From Euryarchaeota archaeon UBA54 (GTDB lineage: Archaea; Thermoplasmatota; Poseidoniia; Poseidoniales; Thalassarchaeaceae): DNA of 14,053 bases. How positions within the stretch are numbered: the first letter of the stretch is position 1; every line of letters begins with the position of its first letter. This document shows positions 1 through 7,691 of the stretch, one piece after another. Location: contig DAGM01000027.1 of the NCBI GenBank assembly GCA_002495735.1, forward strand, positions 14,299 to 28,351. The letters run 5' to 3'. The notes beneath the pieces are model-generated. The model was not told the DNA's origin, searched no databases, and saw nothing but the letters and a program-made list of their open reading frames with translations. A program made the translations under genes and the position numbers.

Positions 1-275
1 AGGAAGATGATAGCGTACCAGTAGTACTGGAAGTGGAAGTTGATGTGGGCATCTCCCATAGGCTCGGAGCCACACTCGTAGGTACTATCCCTGCGGAGGT
101 ACAGGCTCTGGTCCGTCTCATAACCCGGAAGGAGCCAAGAGCGCATCTTGGTTGGGTCGTTGGGCGATTTTCTTGGCCTCAGAAATGCTGCTGCAATGAA
201 GCTCCCCACCGGGAATCCGATCCCTACAAGCGCCATCACAGCAACAGCGAGATAAGCTTCGGGGACTGAAGTCAT
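1..275 (-). CDS. nuoA: NADH-quinone oxidoreductase (complex I) subunit A, 3' end cut off by the window edge
   Basis: Membrane subunit A of respiratory complex I, which passes electrons to quinone and pumps ions across the cytoplasmic membrane. The 91 codons in the window give a first membrane helix (about residues 7-32, ending LRPRK), a loop, then the family signature YECG at 66-69, followed by EPMGDAHINF and a Tyr-rich stretch entering the second helix (about 84 onward). This matches NuoA/NdhC/ND3, where Y-E-[CS]-G-x-x-P-x-G is diagnostic; the Cys (C68) corresponds to the ND3 loop cysteine. The loop between LRP and YECG is about 35 residues, roughly 20 longer than my recollection of cyanobacterial NdhC. 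The ATG at 275 is chosen because GGGTG lies 5 nt upstream; an in-frame ATG at 314 with AGGTG just upstream would add 13 residues. The rest of the gene lies beyond base 1 and probably leads into a nuo operon. Confidence 0.93.
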   Translation of the reverse strand, partial: MTSVPEAYLAVAVMALVGIGFPVGSFIAAAFLRPRKSPNDPTKMRSWLLPGYETDQSLYLRRDSTYECGSEPMGDAHINFHFQYYWYAIIF

Positions 276-366
276 GGCGACACCCGACGGTCCCCTTAGG
301 GACCGACGGGTCATTGCACCTGAATTTCGGCAATAAGCCTATCCGGACCAGACTTTGGAGTCGCGA
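276..366 (-). other. 91-nt gap between the NEW3-type protein and nuoA
   Basis: Spacer between the stop of the 897-residue membrane protein and the preferred nuoA start. It holds the hairpin at 282-311, a 10-nt perfect palindrome AGTCGCGACT at 359-368 that overlaps the upstream stop codon, and an AT-rich patch (CTTATTG on the minus strand, about 332-338) that could be a weak TATA-like element for nuoA. If nuoA starts at 314, the gap shrinks to 52 nt. No U-rich archaeal terminator is visible. Confidence 0.6.
282..311 (-). promoter_or_regulatory. Hairpin overlapping the nuoA ribosome binding site
   Basis: Inverted repeat with arms 282-294 and 299-311, 13 bp with one A-A mismatch (287/306) and a 4-nt loop at 295-298. 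In the minus-strand transcript the 3' arm ends in GGGT, the main part of the GGGTG that lies 5 nt before the ATG at 275, so folding would hide that Shine-Dalgarno sequence. The structure is seen directly. A role in translation control is inference. It is not followed by a U-tract, so an intrinsic terminator is less likely. Confidence 0.6.
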
Positions 367-3060
367 CTAGTCCTCAAACTGATTTTCGAGTGCTTCGACT
401 ATTCGGCGGTTCTCCGAACGCGAGCGGAAGAACAGTACGATGACCAAAATTGCGCCCAGGACGATAGACCCGTAGACGAGCGCCTGAGCCATTTCCTCAG
501 ACAGACCAATGAAGGTCGATGGCATCTGTGAAGTCACTGTCAAATCGATGGGCTCACCGGCGACTGCAATTCCCTCGGGTTGTACTGTGACAGTGAACCT
601 GTAGGTATCGTCGTCGAGCAAATCGCTAGGTGGCGTGACACTCACTTGAACCTCTTTTGTCAGTCCGGGTTCAAGTTCGAACTCATCGAAATCAACATTG
701 ATGGCCCAACCTCTCAGGGACTCGCTGGACAGGACTTGGACATCTTCGATGATGTTGCCATGATTAGTGATGTAGAGGATGAAATAGGCCTTATTCGGGT
801 ATTCGGAGTTCTGCTCATCCTCGCCTTCGAGGGTGAATCTAAGATCGTGGATGGTCCTCACCTCAACCACAATATCGACCGAAGTGCTCTGAGCTGTGTT
901 CCTCTCTGAAGAAGCACTCACCTTGACCACGCCAGAGACGCCGTTTGCGACTCCTTCGAGAACGTTAATTTGGACCTCGACGAGTACTCTCTCTCCAATT
1001 CCCAGAGTCACTGTCCCATCAATCTCAACACCTTCAATCGTCATCGTCCTGAGTATAGACGACTCCATACCGATGACGGTGATTACAGCTTTGTCTCCCC
1101 CGGGATAGTCCCCCGTGTTCTCGACCCAGAATGCGGCGGTCATGGAACCACCTGGAGGGAGGGTTGCTTCGATCTGGTCGGGTACCTCACCGGGATTCTG
1201 AGGAGAGATGGCCATTGCGTAGTTGAAGTTTGAAACCACTACACTGACAGTGTGCTCGTCTGCCTCGGCGGTCCCATAGATAGCTATCCGTGCAAGCACG
1301 CTGACCGAATCAGCGTCCTCCTCGCCCTCAACTAAGATATCGAGATAGACGGTCTGCTTCTGACTGGGGTCAAGGATAATCTGTGAGATTGTGTTTCCCT
1401 GCGAGTCGGAGAATGACGTTTCCCACATCGGGGAGTTGCATCCTGTGTTATCTCCCGGGTCGCAGGCCTGTAGCTTGAAAGTGTCCTGGATATTTCCTGA
1501 GTTGGTTACATCGATAGGAAACTGGACTGTCTGATCCGTTCGACCGGTCTGCTGAGTCGAAAGAATCGAAGTGGTGACGCTATGATGCGCAGCCACTGAC
1601 ACTGTGAGTTCCTTGGTGTCGTAAGGGGTGCTCCCTCCACCACGTCCAACTGTGAAGGTGATAACCGTGTCCTCAGCTGCACTAGCGTCCTCGGGGACGA
1701 ATATCTCTGCAGTCACTGTCTCTTTGTTGTTGCCGGAGTGTGAACTGCCAATAGTCACTGATGTCTGGGAGAACGAAATCTGCCACCCTGGAGGCAGTCC
1801 TGAGGCACCGATGGACATGGTCTCCATGCCATTGCCCTGATTGGTGATTTGAACCGTGACCGTGTCAGAACTACCCGGTTCGACGTTGCTGAGCTTGTTC
1901 TTGCTTAGGGTCATGGAAGCATCGTGGCTCTGGCCGACGGTGACAGTCAGAATCTGCTCACAACCGACCGAAGTCCCAGCACGTCCCTGAATCTTGATTC
2001 CCACTTGCGTTCCGGATTCGATGGAGTCATCGGGAGTCACGCTGAAGGTGAAAGTGTGGCTGTCCTGCGAGCCGCCTGGCTCGGAGAGAAGTTTACTCAG
2101 AGGGCTGTCGAAGTCCACCCATCCTGCGATATCGTGGTCGGAGTCCTGAGCCTGTGCGTTGGCAGTCACGGTCCACTCCGTGTTCCCGATGTTCTCGACC
2201 TCGAACGAGTTGGTGGTCGAATCTCCCGGGTCGAGGTTGTGCGAAGTGAACTGCAGGTCAGGGTCACACTCCTTGCGCTCCGGTATCTTGAGAGTCAGAG
2301 TGATGTTGTCCTCGGCTTGGTCGGCCGCATTGGGATCATTAGTCACAGTGGCTACGAGGATGAAGCAGTGATCACCCGCTTCGGTTGAACTGCCGTCAGG
2401 TACGTCCACAGTCACTTCGACAGTCTCCTTGTCCTCTGGGTCTAGTTGCAGAACTTGAGGGTCTACGGTGGCATCAAGAGTGTCAGACTCGCAGTCACTG
2501 TCCGAAGTCATCTCCAGCTGAACGTTGGCCTGTTGCTCACCGTTGTTCTCGACCTCGACGTCCCAGGTCACGCTATCGGACTCGGTTGAGTCGCCGTCGT
2601 AGGTCTTCAGCTGCTCATCTGTAGTCAGCTTCACAGAGTAGAGTCCGCCGCCGTCACCTGCGGTGGTCGTCACCGTGACATCGTCGTTGGCAGGGGACCC
2701 TATTCCACCAGTGGCTTGGGCGTTCACCGTTGTCTCACAGTCGCCATCAGCCTGGTCGTTCACGGTGACGGTTAACTTGACTGTCTCCGACTCACCTTCG
2801 TTCACAGATACCTGGTAAGAATCCAGAGCGGAGGAGAAACCGTTGCAGTCGTTGCCCTGTTGGGTGCTGAGAGTCACCGAGACATCCTCATCTCCATCAT
2901 TGGTCACGATGATATCGTACTCCGCGTCGTCATCTGTGGTAGCCTCCTGAGCCGTAGGGTTTGCAGAAAGAGATACTGATACCGCTGCTGCGACTAACGG
3001 TGTTACAATTGTGAGCAACAACATCGCGGTTAGGATGATGGCAGATGAACTGCGCTTCAT
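367..3060 (-). CDS. Type I membrane protein with about seven NEW3/CARDB-like Ig-fold modules
   Basis: Cell-surface protein of unknown function. The residue numbers below count from the possible GTG start at 3066. It has an N-terminal signal peptide (basic MKRSS, hydrophobic core to about residue 28). About seven beta-sandwich modules follow, near 30-135, 143-260, 267-378, 381-492, 495-610, 614-735 and 739-845, several with the NEW3-type pattern V-x-N-x-G-[DN] (for example VTNQGNG, VTNSGNI, VENTGDY, ITNHGNI). One membrane helix spans about 860-880, and a short charged tail of about 19 residues lies inside. The eight cysteines sit as pairs within modules 1, 2, 3 and 5, fitting disulfides outside the cell. 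I prefer the ATG at 3060 over the in-frame GTG at 3066 because GGGGTG just before it serves as ribosome binding site and contains that GTG. It follows the subtilase by 66 nt. Possible roles are surface-layer support, adhesion or partner of the protease; none is proven. Confidence 0.93.
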   Translation of the reverse strand: MKRSSSAIILTAMLLLTIVTPLVAAAVSVSLSANPTAQEATTDDDAEYDIIVTNDGDEDVSVTLSTQQGNDCNGFSSALDSYQVSVNEGESETVKLTVTVNDQADGDCETTVNAQATGGIGSPANDDVTVTTTAGDGGGLYSVKLTTDEQLKTYDGDSTESDSVTWDVEVENNGEQQANVQLEMTSDSDCESDTLDATVDPQVLQLDPEDKETVEVTVDVPDGSSTEAGDHCFILVATVTNDPNAADQAEDNITLTLKIPERKECDPDLQFTSHNLDPGDSTTNSFEVENIGNTEWTVTANAQAQDSDHDIAGWVDFDSPLSKLLSEPGGSQDSHTFTFSVTPDDSIESGTQVGIKIQGRAGTSVGCEQILTVTVGQSHDASMTLSKNKLSNVEPGSSDTVTVQITNQGNGMETMSIGASGLPPGWQISFSQTSVTIGSSHSGNNKETVTAEIFVPEDASAAEDTVITFTVGRGGGSTPYDTKELTVSVAAHHSVTTSILSTQQTGRTDQTVQFPIDVTNSGNIQDTFKLQACDPGDNTGCNSPMWETSFSDSQGNTISQIILDPSQKQTVYLDILVEGEEDADSVSVLARIAIYGTAEADEHTVSVVVSNFNYAMAISPQNPGEVPDQIEATLPPGGSMTAAFWVENTGDYPGGDKAVITVIGMESSILRTMTIEGVEIDGTVTLGIGERVLVEVQINVLEGVANGVSGVVKVSASSERNTAQSTSVDIVVEVRTIHDLRFTLEGEDEQNSEYPNKAYFILYITNHGNIIEDVQVLSSESLRGWAINVDFDEFELEPGLTKEVQVSVTPPSDLLDDDTYRFTVTVQPEGIAVAGEPIDLTVTSQMPSTFIGLSEEMAQALVYGSIVLGAILVIVLFFRSRSENRRIVEALENQFED

Positions 3061-3126
3061 TGGCACCCCGACATAACCGTCCCTCTAAGGACTTCGGGCG
3101 ACGCGACCCCTTGGGTCGCGGTAACT
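3061..3126 (-). other. 66-nt gap between the subtilase and the NEW3-type protein
   Basis: Contains the perfect hairpin at 3102-3120, starting 6 nt after the subtilase stop codon, and the GGGGTG ribosome binding site 3 nt before the ATG at 3060. No clear TATA box is visible, so the two genes may be read from one transcript. Confidence 0.55.
3102..3120 (-). other. Perfect 8-bp hairpin just after the subtilase stop codon
   Basis: Arms CGCGACCC (3102-3109) and GGGTCGCG (3113-3120) pair perfectly across the 3-nt loop CTT. It lies 6 nt downstream of the subtilase stop (3127-3129, minus strand). The bases after it in the transcript are not U-rich. It may be an mRNA processing or 3'-stability element; function is inferred. 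Confidence 0.6.
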
Positions 3127-6100
3127 TCACGCTTCGACGAGATCGTCGGAAGGGGCGTCGCAGTGCATACAATTGCCCATGGAGAAGACGTCGCATCCCT
3201 GCACCTGACCTGACCTGTGGTATCTCGCACCGCACTCGGAACAGGCCCAAGCCTCCCCTAGTGTGATGTCCTGACTGCAAATCCAACAGGGGATTCCGCT
3301 GCTCTCTTCTTCCTCCTTCTCACCCAACCCGAAACTGTCGGCTATCTTGCTCAGTGCTTCAGTTTGAATCAGACTTGAGGAATCGTCTCCCCTGCGAGAG
3401 TAAACATAGAGGCCACCGCCGACCAGAGCGAGTATCAAAACTGCAATCATTAGTGTCTCTATAATCGATGTTCCTTGCACCTTAGCAGCCGGAAGTACGT
3501 CGATCTCCATGCTGAATGAGAAAGCTTCGACGTCATCGGCATCGGCCAATTTGACCACAAGAATTCCATCATCCCCAGAATTAGGAGTGAATCCAACATC
3601 AAGGCTCCGGGTCTCTCCGGGCCTCAAGTTAACCACCACTCCATCGAGAATCAGCGGGTCCCACCCCTCGGGACCAGATACTTGGAGAATGTGAGATATC
3701 TCCGAATTGCCGGTGTTCTGTAAATCGATGTACAGTGTAGTCGGGTAGCCCTCGTGCCCTGTAGGTTGATTGTTCAGGGTCCAACTCACTCTAGCAACAG
3801 ACTCAACCAGTAGTGATATCGAAGCGCTTACCTCGACGCCCTCGCCTTGCATCACTAGTGTGACAATGGGCTCAGATGAGGCCTCGGCTGACAGAGGTAT
3901 CACTACCGTGCACCAAACTGTGGACGAGGCGCCCGCTGAAAGTGTAGAAGGGGCGGAGCAACTCGATGACCAATCGTCGTCCGGCACCTCGAGGTAAGTA
4001 GTAGGGCGCCATGTGGTAGAGCCTTGGTTGGTAACTGTCCAAGCGAGGTCGAAGCCGGGCTCGCCGACTGGGTGTGACCCAACTCCAAGTGGATAGTCTG
4101 AAACGGTTCCGTCGGGCAGAGCAACCATGTGGAAATTCAGAGAGGGAATTGCGCCTGAGAGGACGTTTAGAGTCCTGTTCCAGTCTACGTAAAAGCCATC
4201 ATCGGTAGCGAATCTGAGTTCAAGATTTCCGCTAACAGCTACTCCGTTACCCTGCAGTGCCACGGACCAGACAGCAGATTCTCCCGCGGGGATGCTAATG
4301 GTGTCCAGCCCTCCTGATACAACCCATCCTCCAGGAATATTGCGCACATACGGCTGTAGGTCCAGCATCCGATTGCCCAGATTGCTGAAATCCACCTCGA
4401 TTTCTAGTAGCGTATCAGGGGAGATGTCGTGCTCGGCGCCGTCGGAAGAAGGTGTCGTACTGACCTCGTCTATCGCCTTGACCACAAGTGAAATGTCCTC
4501 GCTCCAGGAATCGGAACTGACTCGTGAATGGATGATTATCGCAGCATTGAACACGGATCCCGCAGGAATCATAGCTCCTGGAGGATTGATGGTGATGTCG
4601 ATCGTCCGTCCGGAATCTCTGGCCATAGTTCCGGTTGAACCATGTGATGATCCAGCGAAGGCGCCAAGCGTGTCGAATCCGAGATGCCAACCGGCCGGTG
4701 AGACCAGTTCCACATCATAGGCCTGGGCGCCGTTGCCCTCGTTAAAGACCAGAATCTGCAGTTCTGTGGACTCAAGCGGACTCACTAGGAACTGCTCTCC
4801 TGGCATCATAATTTCAGCTCCAGCCAGCACGGGCACATCGAAGAATATCGCCAGCTCTGAGATGACGCTGTTCTCAACGTCTGTGCCAGTAATCACCATA
4901 CTGTAGAGTCCGGGAGGTGGAGGTGCAGGATGCACCATGGTCAGACTGACCGATTCGATTTCGGCTGCCTCGAGATTGAAGGTGTTTGAGGTGAACGAAG
5001 TGAACCAATCGTATTGCACTCCGTCCTGCATCCGCACGGGGTCACTGACCTCTATTGTAGCGTTGGTCTCGAACAGAGCGGTATTCATCAGCGAGAGTTG
5101 CCAAGTGGTCGAACTGTCTGTCGCATCACCGAGTGTGATGGTCTCCTGTTCTGAGGACACCCTGACCCCGGGTGCGCTGACAATGACAGTATGAGTGAGG
5201 TAGTTGTTGATCTCTGAGACTTCCTCTACTGTATCACTCGGGTCTATGTGGAAGGTAAACTCAACATCCCCCTCTTGAGTCGGCGTCCAGTTCCACTCGA
5301 GTACTGCCGATTCTCCGGGAGACATACTCAACTGACGAGTGCCAAGCAGATTACTGTCGGCTCGAGCGATGACCGATAGATCGGCGACCGAACCGGCACC
5401 TTGGTTCTGGATGACGACGGAGACATCTACCTCCTCTCCGACTTGAGGGATAGGGGATGAAATTTCAAAGGAGTTCTGGACGAAGGTGGGATCTGGGCTC
5501 AAATCATTAACATTGACGCCGCGAACAGCGAGTGCGTATGGCTGCCAAGTCCGGCTGCCACCATGCTGGGCGTCGCGCACGCGCACCGTCCACGTCCCTG
5601 TAGCTGCGTTGTCGATTAGCACGACCTCGACGTTGTTGGTGGAGTCCTTGGTCCCACCAGTGACTGATCGTCCGTTTACGAAGGCGTTGCCCTTGTACGT
5701 AATCTGTCCGTTAGGAGATATGACCTCGAGGTCGAGGTCATTCCTAAGTTGGGTCGAAGAAGAAGATGAGCCAGGGTAGTCGGACCAAGTCAGTACCACC
5801 TTCATCGGTTCACCCGCGCGAGTGATATCGAAGGAGTAATCGCTCGTCTGTCCACTGGAGAGTCGGGAGCGGTCGTCGACAAAGATACCGACATCATTGT
5901 CCGGAATCAGCGACTCGACGAGGTTCAGTCGGCCCCACCCCTCATCGTTGTTGGGTATGTCACGAGCACCCATATCCTGAGCGCCGAGTATCAGAAGTCC
6001 CTTGATTAGGGCGCCCTGAGGTGCCTGCCTACCAATCACCTCCATCAGATACTCTCTGACTAGGACAGCCGCTCCGGCCGCAGCAGGGGTAGACATCGAG

Positions 6101-7620
6101 GTGCCGCTATACTCGAGGTACCAGTTGTTGCTCCATGAACCCTGGGCGCTGTCCGCCTCCTGTGATTTGCACGACCTGACGTAGTCCCCCGGGGCGACTA
6201 GGTCTGGTTTGATTCTCCCATCATCAGTCGGACCACGGCTGCTCCAGTAGTACATTTCGTCAGGAGCACCGCTGTATCGGTTCTTGTGTCCACCGACGGT
6301 GATTACGTTCTTTGCAGTCCCAGGTGGCGAGACTCCTTCGTTCCTCTCGTTACCGGCTGCGAATAGCACGGTCATACCCTGATAAGACCAGTATTGATCC
6401 CATGTCGAGGTGCGGGAGTCCGCATCCTCTGATTGGGTCGAATAGCTGCCGGCTCCGCTACCAGCGCCCCAGCTGTTTGTGTGCAATCGAACGCCGTTAT
6501 TGTAAGCGGAATTCAACATGCTGTTGATGCCGTAACTGTACAACTGTCCAGTATCGTCATCCTCCATCGCCTGGAAGTAGACTTGGGCCTCGGGCGCTAC
6601 TCCTTGGTAGGTGCCGCTGCTGCGGAATCCATCACCCAACACCGTGCAGGCAACATGGGTGCCGTGCCCGTCTGAGAGATCTGCTGTCGATGAATCTCCG
6701 GGAGTGACCGAAGTCAGGCCAGCAATTCGTCCTGTGAAGTCACCATGATCATCGTCGAGGCCGGAATCACCCACAGCAATCTTCTGCCCGCTGCCGTTCA
6801 ATCCAGTGATGAAGGTGGTCTCAACTGAGTTGATGCCCATGTGGACTCTAGCTTGGTCGTTATGCAGAACTAGAAAGGGCATGGGGGCGACATAAGCGAC
6901 AGAGGGGTGTCTGGCTAAATCGGCCACTTCACTAGGGGACATCATACCCCACATTCTGCCCTGCTCTGGTGACCACGCCTCCTGCAACCAGAGTGATGCG
7001 GCGATGCTCAGAGAATCCCCGAGACCCATGCCTGGCCGATCTTGCCGGACTAGGTCCGAGTTCTTCCAACCAAGTACTTCGACGAGGAGTGTTTGATCCC
7101 CGTTGTCCATTCTCAAATCAGGATGAACCAGAAGGCCGGCTGGGACTTCATGTACCGCTTCAACTTCTTTGATCTGAGAAAGTGTGGAGAGGATTTCGGG
7201 CGCAGCCTGCACTAGGAATCCAGAGGGGGGAATGGTAGATCTGATTTCGACATCAGCTGCTTCAAGCAGGGCCTGCCTCGCCTCCCAGAGGCCAACCTCG
7301 CCGTCGATGAGGACTATTGCGAGGTCGTTTCGTGGATTAGCCAGCTCGACGCTCATCTGAACTGCCGGAATCAATCCAACTTGAGTGTAGACGCCGATGC
7401 TGGAGTCCGCTCTTGTCGCTCGGAAATCCTCGAAGCCGTGGTAGATAAGTGGGGCGCCGAGGTCTTGAATACTGTTTGGATCAGGAGAAATTTCCACCTT
7501 ATCGACCATGCGATCCAAGGATTCCATGGAGGTATTGCCCTCAGTCGGTGACTGATCGAGAATAGGGGCGTAGGACAACAGAAGAATCGTCATCATCAGT
7601 GTCACTGAGCGCTTCGACAT
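3127..7620 (-). CDS. Membrane-anchored subtilase (peptidase family S8) with Ig-like modules and a cytoplasmic RING/PHD-like zinc domain
   Basis: Secreted serine protease of 1497 residues anchored in the membrane. The signal peptide is at about 1-22. Residues about 95-255 form a prodomain-like region, apparently two alpha/beta units. The catalytic domain, about 275-570, has an intact subtilisin set: Asp285 in GDSGLDDDHGDF, His319 in DGHGTHVA, oxyanion Asn424 in AAGNE and Ser508 in SGTSMSTP. A KP-43-like beta domain follows (about 575-700, with LTWSDYPG and NDLDLEV). Next come a CARDB-like domain (about 708-815) and about five further Ig-like modules to 1380. One membrane helix lies at about 1386-1407. 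The inner tail carries C1445, C1448, C1460, C1463, H1468, C1476, C1484 and C1487. The ATG at 7620 is supported by the signal peptide and a partial GAGGCGAT ribosome site. Substrates are unknown; neighbouring surface proteins are candidates. Confidence 0.96.
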   Translation of the reverse strand: MSKRSVTLMMTILLLSYAPILDQSPTEGNTSMESLDRMVDKVEISPDPNSIQDLGAPLIYHGFEDFRATRADSSIGVYTQVGLIPAVQMSVELANPRNDLAIVLIDGEVGLWEARQALLEAADVEIRSTIPPSGFLVQAAPEILSTLSQIKEVEAVHEVPAGLLVHPDLRMDNGDQTLLVEVLGWKNSDLVRQDRPGMGLGDSLSIAASLWLQEAWSPEQGRMWGMMSPSEVADLARHPSVAYVAPMPFLVLHNDQARVHMGINSVETTFITGLNGSGQKIAVGDSGLDDDHGDFTGRIAGLTSVTPGDSSTADLSDGHGTHVACTVLGDGFRSSGTYQGVAPEAQVYFQAMEDDDTGQLYSYGINSMLNSAYNNGVRLHTNSWGAGSGAGSYSTQSEDADSRTSTWDQYWSYQGMTVLFAAGNERNEGVSPPGTAKNVITVGGHKNRYSGAPDEMYYWSSRGPTDDGRIKPDLVAPGDYVRSCKSQEADSAQGSWSNNWYLEYSGTSMSTPAAAGAAVLVREYLMEVIGRQAPQGALIKGLLILGAQDMGARDIPNNDEGWGRLNLVESLIPDNDVGIFVDDRSRLSSGQTSDYSFDITRAGEPMKVVLTWSDYPGSSSSSTQLRNDLDLEVISPNGQITYKGNAFVNGRSVTGGTKDSTNNVEVVLIDNAATGTWTVRVRDAQHGGSRTWQPYALAVRGVNVNDLSPDPTFVQNSFEISSPIPQVGEEVDVSVVIQNQGAGSVADLSVIARADSNLLGTRQLSMSPGESAVLEWNWTPTQEGDVEFTFHIDPSDTVEEVSEINNYLTHTVIVSAPGVRVSSEQETITLGDATDSSTTWQLSLMNTALFETNATIEVSDPVRMQDGVQYDWFTSFTSNTFNLEAAEIESVSLTMVHPAPPPPGLYSMVITGTDVENSVISELAIFFDVPVLAGAEIMMPGEQFLVSPLESTELQILVFNEGNGAQAYDVELVSPAGWHLGFDTLGAFAGSSHGSTGTMARDSGRTIDITINPPGAMIPAGSVFNAAIIIHSRVSSDSWSEDISLVVKAIDEVSTTPSSDGAEHDISPDTLLEIEVDFSNLGNRMLDLQPYVRNIPGGWVVSGGLDTISIPAGESAVWSVALQGNGVAVSGNLELRFATDDGFYVDWNRTLNVLSGAIPSLNFHMVALPDGTVSDYPLGVGSHPVGEPGFDLAWTVTNQGSTTWRPTTYLEVPDDDWSSSCSAPSTLSAGASSTVWCTVVIPLSAEASSEPIVTLVMQGEGVEVSASISLLVESVARVSWTLNNQPTGHEGYPTTLYIDLQNTGNSEISHILQVSGPEGWDPLILDGVVVNLRPGETRSLDVGFTPNSGDDGILVVKLADADDVEAFSFSMEIDVLPAAKVQGTSIIETLMIAVLILALVGGGLYVYSRRGDDSSSLIQTEALSKIADSFGLGEKEEEESSGIPCWICSQDITLGEAWACSECGARYHRSGQVQGCDVFSMGNCMHCDAPSDDLVEA

Positions 7621-7691
7621 CGGCTATCGCCTCGTACCCCTCAATTTGAGCGTATGGGTTCTAAGAACCCATGAAAAGTCATGATTGGGCA
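7621..7691 (-). other. 71-nt gap upstream of the subtilase
   Basis: Holds a perfect hairpin at 7654-7672, an 11-nt near-palindrome CTCAATTTGAG at 7640-7650 that could be a small operator, and a short U-run (UUUU on the minus strand, 7674-7677) about 15 nt after the stop of the 184-residue protein. The U-run could act as a weak archaeal terminator. The partial ribosome site GAGGCGAT precedes the subtilase ATG by 5 nt. Confidence 0.5.
7654..7672 (-). other. Perfect 8-bp hairpin between the 184-residue protein and the subtilase
   Basis: Arms ATGGGTTC (7654-7661) and GAACCCAT (7665-7672) pair perfectly around the loop TAA. It begins 19 nt after the stop codon of the 184-residue gene and ends 33 nt before the subtilase ATG, so it does not cover the ribosome binding site. 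No U-tract follows directly. Role unknown. Confidence 0.6.

Noticed and set aside
118..333. Minus-strand 71-codon frame overlapping nuoA
   Set aside because: It overlaps nuoA in a different frame. The nuoA frame carries the conserved YECG/EPMG signature, while this one is Arg/Cys-rich with no recognisable domain.
1924..2388. Plus-strand 154-codon frame, and similar plus-strand frames at 4292-4720, 7939-8361, 9506-9895, 10589-10891 and 12907-13296
   Set aside because: All lie opposite long minus-strand genes with clear domains. They lack ribosome sites and known motifs and have compositions expected of antisense shadows.
3102..3120. Intergenic hairpins as intrinsic terminators
   Set aside because: None is directly followed by a U-tract on the transcript strand, and archaeal termination mainly depends on U-tracts rather than stems.
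2930..3286. Minus-strand 118-codon frame across the end of the subtilase and start of the next gene
   Set aside because: It overlaps the RING-like region and a signal peptide in another frame, with a composition typical of an out-of-frame read.
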